This document shows positions 43,929 through 53,511 of a DNA stretch of 64,000 bases, in pieces. The stretch spans positions 6,797 to 70,796 of the forward strand of contig NZ_CDBH01000061.1 of NCBI RefSeq assembly GCF_000820305.1, written 5' to 3'. Positions within the stretch are counted from its first letter, which is position 1; each line of letters begins with the position of its first letter. The notes beneath the pieces are model-generated. The model worked only from the letters and a program-made list of their open reading frames with translations, was not told the origin of the DNA and did no database searches. Position numbers and translations under genes: made by a program. The DNA is from Aeromonas dhakensis (GTDB lineage: Bacteria; Pseudomonadota; Gammaproteobacteria; Enterobacterales; Aeromonadaceae).

Positions 43929-44960
43929 ATGGAACTCATGAGCAAGGATTCGTTCGCCCAATCCGCCGCCTATCTCAAGCAGGCGGTTCCCCTGATGATC
44001 AAGTATCAAATCCCCACCACGCCGGATAATTACACCCTTTGGTATAACTATGTGGCGGCCAGCATGCCCGAGCTCAATCAGGCTATCGATCAGGCCATCA
44101 AGCTGCAGGGCACCTGCTCGCTCACCACCTGCGAACGCCTCTATCACCAGCACCTCGCCGCCCAGGACGAGCAGCAGATGGAGGCGATGAAGCTCAACCT
44201 GGCCGCCATGGCCAACGAGCTCGGCCACACCATGCAGGATGCCATCTCGGATACCGGCATGTTCCAGGAGATGCTCGACAAGAGTTTCGACCGGCTGAGC
44301 CTCATCGATGATGAGGGGCTGAGCCTGGAAGACACCATGGGGATCCTGCGGGATCTGGTGCGCGAATCGCGGGACGTGCGCATGTCGACCATGCACTTTC
44401 GCAACCAGCTCAGCAGCGCCGAGAAGGAGATCAAGGAGCTGCGCGAGGCGCTCAACGAGACCCGCAAGCTGGCCAACGAGGATGCCCTCACCAGCCTGCT
44501 CAACCGGCGCGCCTTCGATCTGGAGATAGAGAGCCTGTTGCGCAGCAAGCAGCCCTTCTCGCTGATCCTCGCCGATATCGACCGCTTCAAGAGTTTCAAC
44601 GACGAATATGGCCACCTGCTGGGAGATCAGGTACTGCGCGCCTTCAGCAAGCGACTGCGGGAGACCTGCAAGGAGGGCGTCACTGCCTACCGCCTCGGCG
44701 GCGAGGAGTTTGCACTACTACTCCCCATGCGCAACCTGGCGCTGAGCCGCCAGATGGCGGAGAGCCTGCGCCGGGCCATCGAGAAGATGTCGATCCTGGA
44801 TCGCAAGTCGGGCCGACGCATCGACCACATCACCGCCTCGTTTGGCGTTGGCGAGTACAACGGTCAGGAGACGGGCGACAGCCTGGTCGAGCGCACCGAC
44901 AAGCTGCTCTACAAGGCCAAGGAGCTGGGCCGCAACCGGGTGATGCCGCTGCCATCCTGA
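43929..44960 (+). CDS. Cytosolic diguanylate cyclase
   Basis: A 343-residue protein without membrane segments. The N-terminal helical domain (LKQAVPLMIKYQIPTTPDNY) and a coiled coil (NQLSSAEKEIKELREALNET) precede a GGDEF domain with GGEEF at about 257-261. No RxxD inhibitory site is seen five residues before the motif. It is divergent from rnr. The start at 43929 could instead be 43938. Third cyclase of the window. Confidence 0.88.
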   Translation: MELMSKDSFAQSAAYLKQAVPLMIKYQIPTTPDNYTLWYNYVAASMPELNQAIDQAIKLQGTCSLTTCERLYHQHLAAQDEQQMEAMKLNLAAMANELGHTMQDAISDTGMFQEMLDKSFDRLSLIDDEGLSLEDTMGILRDLVRESRDVRMSTMHFRNQLSSAEKEIKELREALNETRKLANEDALTSLLNRRAFDLEIESLLRSKQPFSLILADIDRFKSFNDEYGHLLGDQVLRAFSKRLRETCKEGVTAYRLGGEEFALLLPMRNLALSRQMAESLRRAIEKMSILDRKSGRRIDHITASFGVGEYNGQETGDSLVERTDKLLYKAKELGRNRVMPLPS

Positions 44961-44973
44961 ACTCGCCAAACGC

Positions 44974-45002
44974 AAAAAGGCCGGTCATTGACCGGCCTTT
45001 TT
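44974..45002. terminator. Bidirectional terminator between the cyclase and luxS
   Basis: GGCCGGT/ACCGGCC arms (44979-44985, 44991-44997) around CATTG, with A and T runs on the two sides, serve the convergent cyclase and luxS genes. Confidence 0.87.
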
Positions 45003-45021
45003 CATGTTTGCCATCCCGGGA

Positions 45022-45531
45022 TCAGAGGCTTTTCAGCTTCTCTTCCGGCAGGGCCAGTTCGTCATTGCGGTTGACGCCGATGCCGCGCTCCAGCACGTGG
45101 CGGGCGATGGCATGGGCCTCTTCCAGCGAGTGCATGCTGTAGGTACCGCACTGATATTCGTTCAGCTCAGGGATCTTGCCCTGCTCCTGTACGGTCAGCA
45201 CGTCGCTCATGGCGGCCTGCCAGGCAGCGCCAACCCGGGCTTCGTCCGGTGCACCGATCAGGCTCATGTAGAAGCCGGTGCGGCAGCCCATGGGAGAGAT
45301 GTCGATGATCTCCACCCCGTTGCCGTTCAGGTGATCACGCATGAAACCGGCAAACAGGTGCTCGAGGGTGTGGATGCCGCGCTCGGAGAGGATCTCCTGA
45401 TTCGGCACGCAGAAACGCAGGTCGAACACGGTAATGGTGTCCTTGTTCGGGGTCTGCATGGTCTTGGCCACACGTACCGCCGGCGCAGCCATGCGGGTGT
45501 GGTCAACGGTAAAACTGTCCAATAACGGCAT
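45022..45531 (-). CDS. luxS: S-ribosylhomocysteine lyase
   Basis: A 169-residue metalloenzyme that cleaves S-ribosylhomocysteine to homocysteine and the AI-2 precursor DPD. Metal ligands are visible as HTLEH (54-58) and the cysteine in [12 protein letters not shown]. Full length. It lies 18 bp downstream of the transglycosylase-like lipoprotein gene. Confidence 0.97.
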   Translation of the reverse strand: MPLLDSFTVDHTRMAAPAVRVAKTMQTPNKDTITVFDLRFCVPNQEILSERGIHTLEHLFAGFMRDHLNGNGVEIIDISPMGCRTGFYMSLIGAPDEARVGAAWQAAMSDVLTVQEQGKIPELNEYQCGTYSMHSLEEAHAIARHVLERGIGVNRNDELALPEEKLKSL

Positions 45532-45549
45532 TTCTGACTCCTGATTTGG

Positions 45550-46152
45550 TTACCAGAACCAGCCCCCGCTGGAGAGCTGATCCTTGCATTGTCGATACTG
45601 GGCGCCGTAGCGCTGGGCGCGAGCCTCCACCTTGCGGGATGTCTTCATCAGCCATCCCTTGCTGCGGTAGCTGCCACGCCGATAGCCACCCCACCCTTCG
45701 TGATAGTTGAGATACTGGCCATACGCATCCCACTTGGAGGTGCCGTTCAGCCGCTGGGCCTTGTGAGTGTACCAGCCCATGAAGTCGATGGCGTCGGCAA
45801 AGTCATCGCGATCGCTCCAGCTATTGCCGGTCTCCCGCTGATAGTCGGCCCAAGTCTCGTCTTTCACCTGAGCGTAACCATAAGCCGAGCTGGCCCGCCC
45901 GGTCGGAATGAAGAGGAAATACTGCATCGGCGGCTGGGCATCGTGCACGAAGGAGGACTCCTGATACATCATGGCCATCACCACCTGCACAGGCGTTCCC
46001 CACTTCTCGTTCATCTTGAGCGCCGCCTTGTGCCAGTCCGGCTTCTCGCGAAAGATCTGGCACAGGTTTTCCGGCTGGGCCGGCGGCCGGGTACTGCAGG
46101 CGGTCAGACCGGCCAGCAGGCCGGCCACCGCAACGAGGCGCATCCAGGACAT
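45550..46152 (-). CDS. SLT-like lipoprotein (putative lytic transglycosylase)
   Basis: A 200-residue lipoprotein: MSWMRLVAVAGLLAGLTACS has a lipobox LTAC. The mature part resembles lytic transglycosylases (VVMAMMYQESSFVHDAQPPM with a catalytic-type Glu, then SAYGYAQVKDETWADYQRET, and YLNYHEGWGGY). Probably an outer-membrane-anchored peptidoglycan enzyme. The ATG at 46152 gives the best signal; the upstream frame to 46200 is not signal-like. Confidence 0.8.
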   Translation of the reverse strand: MSWMRLVAVAGLLAGLTACSTRPPAQPENLCQIFREKPDWHKAALKMNEKWGTPVQVVMAMMYQESSFVHDAQPPMQYFLFIPTGRASSAYGYAQVKDETWADYQRETGNSWSDRDDFADAIDFMGWYTHKAQRLNGTSKWDAYGQYLNYHEGWGGYRRGSYRSKGWLMKTSRKVEARAQRYGAQYRQCKDQLSSGGWFW

Positions 46153-46203
46153 CAGCGGGCTCGAGTCTCCATTCGTTGGCTCATCACAAGGCTCGGCCAT
46201 CCG

Positions 46204-46551
<348 letters not shown>

Positions 46552-48174
46552 TTACCAGTTCTGTTTGCCAAACCCGGACGTGATGGGGTAACGGCGATCC
46601 TTACCAAAGTTGCGGGCCGTGATGCGGGGCCCGACCGCCGCCTGACGGCGCTTGTATTCGTTGAGATCCACGAGGCGGATCACCTTGCGCACCACCGCCT
46701 CCTCGAAGCCTTCCGCCACCATGTCAGCCACGGAGGCATCTTCTTCCACATAGCGCTTGAGGATGGCATCCAGGATGTCATAGGGGGGCAGGCTGTCCTG
46801 ATCCACCTGGTCCGGTGCCAATTCTGCCGAAGGAGGACGGTCGATGACCCGCTGCGGGATCACATAATCGACGGAATTGCGGTATTCGCACAGCTTGAAG
46901 ACCAGCGTCTTGGGAACGTCCTTGAGCACGTCGAAACCGCCGGCCATGTCGCCGTACAGGGTGGCATAGCCCACCGCCATCTCGCTCTTGTTGCCGGTGG
47001 TCAGCACGATGCGACGACGCTTGTTGGAGAGCGCCATCAACAGCACACCACGGCAGCGAGCCTGCAGGTTCTCTTCGGTGGTGTCGCGGGCGGTCCCTTC
47101 AAACAGCGGCGCCAGCTGGGCCATAAAGCCTTCGAACATTGGCTCGATGGAAATGATGTTGAACTCCACCCCCATCCGTTCGGCCTGCTCCTTGGCATCT
47201 TCCACGCTCATCTGGGCGGTGTAGCGGAATGGCATCATCACCGCCTGCACCTTGTCGGCGCCGATGGCATCGGCCGCGATGGCCAAGGTCAGCGCCGAGT
47301 CGATGCCGCCGGAGAGGCCCAGCACGGCGCCGTGGAAGCCATTCTTGGTGACGTAGTCGCGCAACGCCAGTACCAGTGCCTGATAGGTCTCGGCCAAGGG
47401 TTCCAGTGGTGCGGCGGGTTCCCGCTCCTTCACCGGCTGACCATCGGCAAAGCGCACCAGCGCCAGCTCTTCGGCAAAGGGGGCCAGCTTGTGAGTCAGC
47501 TCGCCCTGGCTGTTGAACACCTTGGAGCAGCCGTCGAAGATCAGCTCGTCCTGACCGCATACCTGGTTGAGGTAGATGAGCGGCAGACCAGTCTGATCGC
47601 AGCGCTCGGCCATCAGCTCGCGGCGGATCCAGGGTTTTTCCTGATCGTAGGGCGAGGCATTGATGGTGAGCAGCAGCTCAGCGCCAGCGGCCTTGGCGGC
47701 CAGCGCCGGCCCCGGCTGCCAGAGGTCTTCGCAGATGAGCAAGCCCAGCTGATGACCACGGAAGGGGACCACGCAGGTCTCGGTTGCCGCGGTGAAGTAG
47801 CGCTTCTCGTCGAAGACCCCGTAGTTGGGCAGATCCTGCTTGAAGTAGCGTGCAACCAGTTGCCCCTGCTCATAGAGGGAAGCGGCGTTGTAGAGCGCCT
47901 CCCCTTCACGCCAGGGGTGACCCACCAGAATGGCGCAAGCCCCCTGCCATGCCGCGATGCGGGTCAGCGCGGCCTCCACCCGGACCATCAGGTCGGCGCG
48001 CAGCAGCAGATCTTCCGGCGGGTAGCCGGTCAGGGCCAGTTCGGAGCAGACCAGCAGATCGGCGCCTTGCCGATCGGCTTCGGCGGCTGCCGCCAGCACC
48101 TTGTCACAGTTATCTTCGATGGCGCCTACCGTCAGATTCAACTGGGCAAGCATCAGAGAGAGGGCTTTTGCCAT
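46552..48174 (-). CDS. nadE: Glutamine-dependent NAD+ synthetase
   Basis: A 540-residue two-domain enzyme. An N-terminal nitrilase-like glutaminase (DLLVCSELALTGYPPEDLLL; LGLLICEDLW) feeds ammonia to a C-terminal synthetase with the ATP loop LGLSGGIDSALTLAIA. It makes NAD from deamido-NAD in the cytosol. Full length. Confidence 0.95.
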   Translation of the reverse strand: MAKALSLMLAQLNLTVGAIEDNCDKVLAAAAEADRQGADLLVCSELALTGYPPEDLLLRADLMVRVEAALTRIAAWQGACAILVGHPWREGEALYNAASLYEQGQLVARYFKQDLPNYGVFDEKRYFTAATETCVVPFRGHQLGLLICEDLWQPGPALAAKAAGAELLLTINASPYDQEKPWIRRELMAERCDQTGLPLIYLNQVCGQDELIFDGCSKVFNSQGELTHKLAPFAEELALVRFADGQPVKEREPAAPLEPLAETYQALVLALRDYVTKNGFHGAVLGLSGGIDSALTLAIAADAIGADKVQAVMMPFRYTAQMSVEDAKEQAERMGVEFNIISIEPMFEGFMAQLAPLFEGTARDTTEENLQARCRGVLLMALSNKRRRIVLTTGNKSEMAVGYATLYGDMAGGFDVLKDVPKTLVFKLCEYRNSVDYVIPQRVIDRPPSAELAPDQVDQDSLPPYDILDAILKRYVEEDASVADMVAEGFEEAVVRKVIRLVDLNEYKRRQAAVGPRITARNFGKDRRYPITSGFGKQNW

Positions 48175-48216
48175 GGCGATGCATCTTGAATTCGAAAATG
48201 ATGGGGAATGATAAAG

Positions 48217-48241
48217 AAAAGGCGCTGGCTGTGCCAGCGCC
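48217..48241 (-). terminator. Terminator of the four-gene minor-pilin set
   Basis: GGCGCTGGC/GCCAGCGCC arms (48221-48229, 48233-48241) around TGT; on the minus strand TTTTC follows. It ends the transcript just before nadE. Confidence 0.8.
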
Positions 48242-48247
48242 CAAGAC

Positions 48248-50356
48248 TCAGGGGGTACAAGTCAGGCTGCTCGCGTTGGTCACGCCGTTGTCCACCAGCA
48301 GGCCACAGGGCCCGGTGATCACCTGACCGCTGGCGGGCGGTGTCATGGCGATGCTCAACGATGCCGGCTTCAGCAGATAGGTGGTGTTGCCCTGGGCACT
48401 GTAGGAGAAACTCACCACCAGGCTGCTGTTTTGTGCCGCCGTGCAGACATAGGTGGCCGGCTGGTTGTTGGCCTGGGGCTTGTCGATACGGCAGGTGGCC
48501 CCCGTGGTGGTGGTGGTCACGCTCAACCCGTTGAAGGTGTTCTTGTTGCACGCCGTGGGGGATGGGTCCTTGTTGCTGACCTTCTCCAGACACTCGATCC
48601 GCCCCGACACGGTCAGGGTCGGTACGGTTTGGGCGCTGGTATCGATCGCCACCGGCATGCTGGCGCTCTTGGCTTCACTCTGATCCACTGGAGAGATGAG
48701 CGAGGCAGTGATCCCCGAGTTGCCTTGATAGGCGGTCACCTTGATCGACGCGCTCTGCAACACGTTGGAGGCATCCTTGGTGCTCTTCTTGGCAGACAGG
48801 TAACCGCGACTGTAGCTGCCGAAGTAGTAGTTGTTGAGATCGACCACCGTCTTGACCGTCTCGTTGGTCACCCCTACATAGTCGGAGACACTGCCGGTCA
48901 GCTGGCCACTCAAGGGTACCAGACTCCACTCGGCCAGCATGGTCAGGTTGATATCCTGGAATGGCACCCTGGCCAGCAGATCCTGCGAGGTCAGGTCGAG
49001 TGCGGCCAGATAGGTGGGCGAGAGCACATCCACATAGATGCCACGCGCGATCAGCTGGGCCGTGCCCGTGCTCATGGTGACCTTGGTCGTGGTGTCTCCC
49101 CCCGCCGCCGCGTTGGCAGGCAACCAGTCGGCAAACTCGGTGATGGTCGGTGGCGTGGCGGTGGGGTTCGCGGTCCAGTTGAGGGTGTTCTTCTGCCAGG
49201 TGATGTAGGTGGTGACCACGTACTTGATGTAATTCTGGTAGCTGGTCTGATTGGCCGTCTTGGCGAGGAAGTCGGCGCTGGTCACTATGACTTTGATCAG
49301 GTTCCACTCGGGCAGAGGGCGATAATAGCCATCGAGCCGGACGAAGCGGCAGGCATCCACATAGTCGCCACTGTTGACCGAGGTGAGCGAGCTGTTATAG
49401 CGCTGCCTGTTGGTGTGCAGCGGGGAGTAGAACTGATCAAAGCTGCTGCCGCTGCCATCGAAGTGGTTCTTGCAGCAACTGGTGCAGAGAGTGGGTTGAT
49501 CCTTGACGCTGCTGTTGAGGATGCCGGTCTGCTTGGTGACCTGGGAGCCCACGCTCCAGTAGAGAAGATTGCTGTCGGTCAGGATCGCCTGGCCCGGCAG
49601 GTAGGCATTGACGCTCGAGCCGTAACTGCAAGAGCAGGAGACCGAGGCCAGATCCTGCAGCACCTGCTGGGTGTTGCCGCCGTTGTCGGGCTTGTAGGTG
49701 ACCGTCTCGAACTGCACCAGCTTGCCGACGGTGCCATCCTTGGAGGTCACCGTCGGCAGCGGTTTGCTGGTCTCCTGCTTGCGCCCTTCCTGATCGATCT
49801 GGATGGAGATGACGTCCGGCGCCACCCCCGGGGTATAGACCACCTGGGGTGGCTCGCGACTGGTATCGAGCCCGCCATTCAACTGGTTCTGGGCCAGTGA
49901 CTCTGCCGGCGACACTGCACCGGCCAATAACAACGAGACTGGATTCCCGTCATTGTCGCTCCAGCTGACGGTTACGTTGACGACCTTGCGACCCGGGTAG
50001 GACTGCAGGTATCCCGCCGGGGCCGTCGTCTGCCAAGCCGTACCATTCCAGTACTGGTTGTTGACGGTCCAGCTCAGGGTATAGGTCCCGCCGCCGTCGG
50101 CGGGGGTGACCGTACTGGTGCCCGCCGCAATGCTGTTATAGGCCGTGAGCGGAGAGACGGCACTCACCACGCCGTTGAAGGTACGAAAATCATCGAGTTT
50201 CGACTCGGCCAGCCGCATCGCCACCTCATAGCGCCGACCGTCCTGGGAGGCCCCGAGGATCCCGCGCGACATGGCCACCAACCCGGCCACCCCCACCCCG
50301 AGCAGAACCAGGGTGATCAAGATCTCCAACAGCCCGAATCCCTTGTGCGGTTTCAT
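48248..50356 (-). CDS. Unusually large PilV-like prepilin, 702 residues
   Basis: The N-terminus KGFGLLEILITLVLLGVGVA is a type IV prepilin signal: a short basic leader, processing after Gly, then the hydrophobic helix with Glu at position 5. PilV-type minor pilins usually have fewer than 200 residues. Here some 600 residues follow, beta-rich and Ser/Thr/Asn-rich, with cysteine clusters (SVSCSCSYGSS; TLCTSCCKNHFDGSG) and a C-terminal immunoglobulin-like look. It is last in a four-gene minor-pilin set that lacks pilY1. A tip adhesin fused to a prepilin anchor is my inference. Confidence 0.8.
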   Translation of the reverse strand: MKPHKGFGLLEILITLVLLGVGVAGLVAMSRGILGASQDGRRYEVAMRLAESKLDDFRTFNGVVSAVSPLTAYNSIAAGTSTVTPADGGGTYTLSWTVNNQYWNGTAWQTTAPAGYLQSYPGRKVVNVTVSWSDNDGNPVSLLLAGAVSPAESLAQNQLNGGLDTSREPPQVVYTPGVAPDVISIQIDQEGRKQETSKPLPTVTSKDGTVGKLVQFETVTYKPDNGGNTQQVLQDLASVSCSCSYGSSVNAYLPGQAILTDSNLLYWSVGSQVTKQTGILNSSVKDQPTLCTSCCKNHFDGSGSSFDQFYSPLHTNRQRYNSSLTSVNSGDYVDACRFVRLDGYYRPLPEWNLIKVIVTSADFLAKTANQTSYQNYIKYVVTTYITWQKNTLNWTANPTATPPTITEFADWLPANAAAGGDTTTKVTMSTGTAQLIARGIYVDVLSPTYLAALDLTSQDLLARVPFQDINLTMLAEWSLVPLSGQLTGSVSDYVGVTNETVKTVVDLNNYYFGSYSRGYLSAKKSTKDASNVLQSASIKVTAYQGNSGITASLISPVDQSEAKSASMPVAIDTSAQTVPTLTVSGRIECLEKVSNKDPSPTACNKNTFNGLSVTTTTTGATCRIDKPQANNQPATYVCTAAQNSSLVVSFSYSAQGNTTYLLKPASLSIAMTPPASGQVITGPCGLLVDNGVTNASSLTCTP

Positions 50357-50364
50357 GTTCGCTC

Positions 50365-51471
50365 CTACCAGTCCCGCCAGCTACCGGGCACTAGGTTAAT
50401 GATCTGAAATGCGGCTCCATTCTCGATATTGCTCAGCACCGCCTGGTCGTACTTGGCGTCGAAGGTCCCGTTGGCGGTCTTGCCCAGTTGGTAGTTGGCA
50501 ACCACTGCGCCATTGACGATGGCGCCCCCCTTCAAGCTGATATCGTTGGTAGTCGTGGCGGGTGTGGAGGAGTAGGCGAACACCAGCCCATAGAGGGTGG
50601 CGTTGCCGTTGACCATCAGATCCCCGTTGCGCACGATAAGCACCACAGGTGCAGCAACCGAACCGATCGAGCCGCCCGGCTTGCAGTCCCCATCGACGAT
50701 GATGAGTCCACGGGAGGCGGTCGACAACGAATCGCAATTGGTCAGCATCTGCACTGCCCGCGACTCCAGATTGGCCCATCCTGTTGCATCGTCATTCTCG
50801 TTGAACAGATACCAGACCAGATCGCTTGGGAAGGCGGAATCGTTGTCCTTGATGTCCGACTGCTTGTCCCCCTTCTGGCTGATGTAGGCACTGCACCCTC
50901 CGCTGTAATCCCCCTGATGGCAGGTCTGACCGGAGCCATTGGTCAGATCCACATTACCGTTGGTCCAGATGGAGAGCGGCACCCCAGGCCCGCCCCCGTT
51001 GGGATTGGCCACCACGGTAAAGTTGCCGGAAACGGCCATGCCACCGGCAACCGTCAGAGGGGCTGCCGGGGTGCCAGCCAATACGCTGACCTTGATGGTC
51101 TTTATCTCCACATCAGCATTGGCAGTACTGTCAACCAGGGTAGCCTGAGCTCGCACCCTGACCGGCGTCACGCTCGCCCCGCCCACGGTCACGGCTGTGT
51201 CGTCCAGCGCAAACAGGGTATAGGTACCGGCCGACACAGTGACCGACACGCCACTGCTGGCGCTACGCCAACTTGCGTCCTGCGCCAAGCGGCCGACCCC
51301 GTCGGATAAACCCAGTTCGGCCAGGGCCAGCGCCTGTCGATACTGCACTTCGTTGAGGCTGACACGGCGGTCAGACACCATCAACTTGCCCACCAGCAGC
51401 GAGATACTCAGCAACATCACAGTAAGCAGCAAGGTAACGGTGAAAGTGGTAAAACCAAGATGACGTTGCAT
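50365..51471 (-). CDS. PilX-like minor pilin component (set 1)
   Basis: A 368-residue protein starting MQRHLGFTTFTVTLLLTVML, a hydrophobic PilX-type N-terminus that lacks a standard prepilin Glu5. The C-terminal half (AGGMAVSGNFTVVANPNGGG; NGDLMVNGNATLYGLVFAY) looks like a repetitive beta solenoid. Canonical PilX is about half this length. It is 8 bp upstream of the giant prepilin. Confidence 0.7.
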   Translation of the reverse strand: MQRHLGFTTFTVTLLLTVMLLSISLLVGKLMVSDRRVSLNEVQYRQALALAELGLSDGVGRLAQDASWRSASSGVSVTVSAGTYTLFALDDTAVTVGGASVTPVRVRAQATLVDSTANADVEIKTIKVSVLAGTPAAPLTVAGGMAVSGNFTVVANPNGGGPGVPLSIWTNGNVDLTNGSGQTCHQGDYSGGCSAYISQKGDKQSDIKDNDSAFPSDLVWYLFNENDDATGWANLESRAVQMLTNCDSLSTASRGLIIVDGDCKPGGSIGSVAAPVVLIVRNGDLMVNGNATLYGLVFAYSSTPATTTNDISLKGGAIVNGAVVANYQLGKTANGTFDAKYDQAVLSNIENGAAFQIINLVPGSWRDW

Positions 51472-51475
51472 GACA

Positions 51476-52090
51476 TCAATACCCGTCGTTGCGCAGCTTG
51501 ATATCACGCTGCAGGGTGAGTTTGAGCGCGGTGTTGGCCTTGAACTGGCCCGATATGTTCAGCCGCACCGTCCGTGCACCTGACGAGACGCTGCCACTCA
51601 ACAGCGAGAAGGTGAGATCCGTAATTTCGATGGTATTGTCGGTACTCAGCAGGCTGCCGGTGCTGCAACTGGTGCCAAGCTGCACTCCTTTGTCGGCACT
51701 GTCGTAGCTGTAGATATAAGTTTCATCAGCCCCAAGAGAGCCGTTGTTATCATCATCGTATTTCAGCCTGATGCAGCGATAAATCTTGGAGCCAGTGACC
51801 GTCTCATTCATCAGATCGCTGCTGGTATCGAAATAGAAAGGAGATCTGGCTCCCGATGCCGCGCCGAGAAAGGCTGTCGCCCCCTGATCATAACCGGTGC
51901 GCTGCACGTCACGGGCAATCATGTCGGTGACGCTCTGCAGCTCCTGATTGAGGCGGCTCACCTGCATGGAGGTTTGATTGACCCTGAGGATGGTGGCGAA
52001 CAAGGATGTCACCGCGGCGACCAGCAGCAGGCCTGCCACCATGGCAACCATCAGCTCCACCACATTGAATCCCCTTGGTGCTCTCAACAT
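51476..52090 (-). CDS. PilW-like minor pilin (set 1)
   Basis: A 204-residue prepilin: RGFNVVELMVAMVAGLLLVA has the processing Gly-Phe and Glu5. The region QELQSVTDMIARDVQRTGYD is typical of PilW. The stop of the upstream FimT-like gene overlaps its start by 7 bp, suggesting coupled translation. Confidence 0.8.
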   Translation of the reverse strand: MLRAPRGFNVVELMVAMVAGLLLVAAVTSLFATILRVNQTSMQVSRLNQELQSVTDMIARDVQRTGYDQGATAFLGAASGARSPFYFDTSSDLMNETVTGSKIYRCIRLKYDDDNNGSLGADETYIYSYDSADKGVQLGTSCSTGSLLSTDNTIEITDLTFSLLSGSVSSGARTVRLNISGQFKANTALKLTLQRDIKLRNDGY

Positions 52091-52617
52091 GCAGGCACTC
52101 CACTGATATTGCTGACTCCGCAGGTACGCACACGTCCGACATTGTTGGTCTTGACCTGCATGGAGTAGGTACCGGATGAGATGGCAATATTCCCCGCCGT
52201 CAGGGAGGACCTTCTGGGAGAGATACTCAGGGGCCTGATGTTGCTCGACGATTCACTGTAGCTGGCAACCAGGCTGATACCGGGATATTCACTGGCATCG
52301 CCCCCCTTGCGCCCCTCAATGCTGGAACAGTGATCGCTACAACTGTTGCAGCTGCCATCAATAAAAATGCGGTAACACCAATTGCTGGTGCCGCTGTTGA
52401 AGATGATGAATTGCAGGGTGCGATTACGCTTGATGGCCTCGGACTTCAGCAACATCACATCCGTATACACCGCCTGGGTGGCGGCCTTGACCATCTGCTC
52501 CTGGCGCAGTGATTGATAACTGGGAATCGCAACGGTCAGCAGCAGAGCGACCAGAGACAGGGCAACCATCAGCTCTATCAGGGTAAAACCGGCGGATCTG
52601 CCCTTTCTGCCTTCCAT
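52084..52617 (-). CDS. FimT/GspH-like minor pilin (set 1)
   Basis: A 177-residue prepilin with GFTLIELMVALSLVALLLTV and a GspH-type globular domain containing six or more cysteines (WCYRIFIDGSCNSCSDHC). First gene of the four-gene leftward set; AAAGGAGT precedes the ATG. It is divergent from a pilE-like gene. Confidence 0.82.
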   Translation of the reverse strand: MEGRKGRSAGFTLIELMVALSLVALLLTVAIPSYQSLRQEQMVKAATQAVYTDVMLLKSEAIKRNRTLQFIIFNSGTSNWCYRIFIDGSCNSCSDHCSSIEGRKGGDASEYPGISLVASYSESSSNIRPLSISPRRSSLTAGNIAISSGTYSMQVKTNNVGRVRTCGVSNISGVPAC

Positions 52618-52710
52618 CGTTCAAGACTCCTTTCTTTTTGCACATGCCAGTAGAGCACACCGTCAGTACTATCCTATAGTATCAACCTGTTTCACGAAGC
52701 ATGCCGCCCC

Positions 52711-53097
52711 ATGAAAGCCAAACAGTCCGGAATCACGCTGCTGGAACTGCTCGTTGCAGTCGCCATCGTCGCCATCATTGCATCCATCGCCTACCCCAGT
52801 TTCAGCGACGGTTTGCGCAAATCCCGTCGAGCCGAGGCGTTCAAGGGCTTGCTCAGCATGCAGCTGAAACAGGAAGAGTTCAGAGTCTCCAACACCAGCT
52901 ACGGCACGACCCCGTCCCAGGTGGGCAACCCCACCAGCAGCTACTACGACTTCACCATCTCCGGGGCTACCGCAACCACCTACACCCTGATCGCCACCAG
53001 CAAGGGAGCGCAGGTGGGTGACAAGAGCGGCAGCACCGCCTGCGATACCCTCACCCTCAACAAGGCTGACATCAAGACCCCAGCCGCCTGCTGGTAA
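52711..53097 (+). CDS. PilE-like minor pilin (rightward)
   Basis: A 128-residue prepilin with GITLLELLVAVAIVAIIASI and the PilE-type YPSFSDGLRKSRRAEAFKGL. A C-terminal disulfide pair is likely (TACDTLTLN ... PAACW). It is on the strand opposite the neighbouring pilin genes and is about as long as the pilE copy at 53102. Confidence 0.82.
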   Translation: MKAKQSGITLLELLVAVAIVAIIASIAYPSFSDGLRKSRRAEAFKGLLSMQLKQEEFRVSNTSYGTTPSQVGNPTSSYYDFTISGATATTYTLIATSKGAQVGDKSGSTACDTLTLNKADIKTPAACW

Positions 53098-53101
53098 CGT
53101 A

Positions 53102-53509
53102 TTACCAGCACTCGGCGGCCGTCATGCTGGCCATCGACACCCCCTGCTGTCCCCCCTGATCCAGAGTCAGCAAGCCGCAGGGATCGCCGTTCATCACTCC
53201 GGTCGGGATCGCCGTCAGGGTATAGCGGGCACCGCTGGCATTGAGCGCCAGATTGTAATAGGCAGCCCCGCCATCCCTGGGCAAGGTGGCCAGTCCGGCT
53301 GAGGCCAGATTGCCGCCATCATAGTTGCCATCGGCGGTAAACTGCCGCTCCATGTATTGCGCCGCCTCGAGCAGCGCCGCCTTGGCCTCGGCCCGCTTGG
53401 CCGACGCCATGTAGCTGTTATAGCTGGGGTAGGCAATCAGGGTCAGAATCGCCATCACGGCTACCGCAATCATCAGCTCCAGCAGGGAAAATCCACGCTC
53501 CATCTCCAC
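53102..53509 (-). CDS. pilE: PilE minor pilin
   Basis: A 135-residue prepilin: RGFSLLELMIAVAVMAILTL, then YPSYNSYMASAKRAEAKAAL and the usual C-terminal cysteine pair (DPCGLLTL ... AAECW). It is the last gene of the fimT-pilV-pilW-pilX-pilY1-pilE operon, 2 bp after pilY1. Confidence 0.9.
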   Translation of the reverse strand: MEMERGFSLLELMIAVAVMAILTLIAYPSYNSYMASAKRAEAKAALLEAAQYMERQFTADGNYDGGNLASAGLATLPRDGGAAYYNLALNASGARYTLTAIPTGVMNGDPCGLLTLDQGGQQGVSMASMTAAECW

Positions 53510-53511
53510 CT

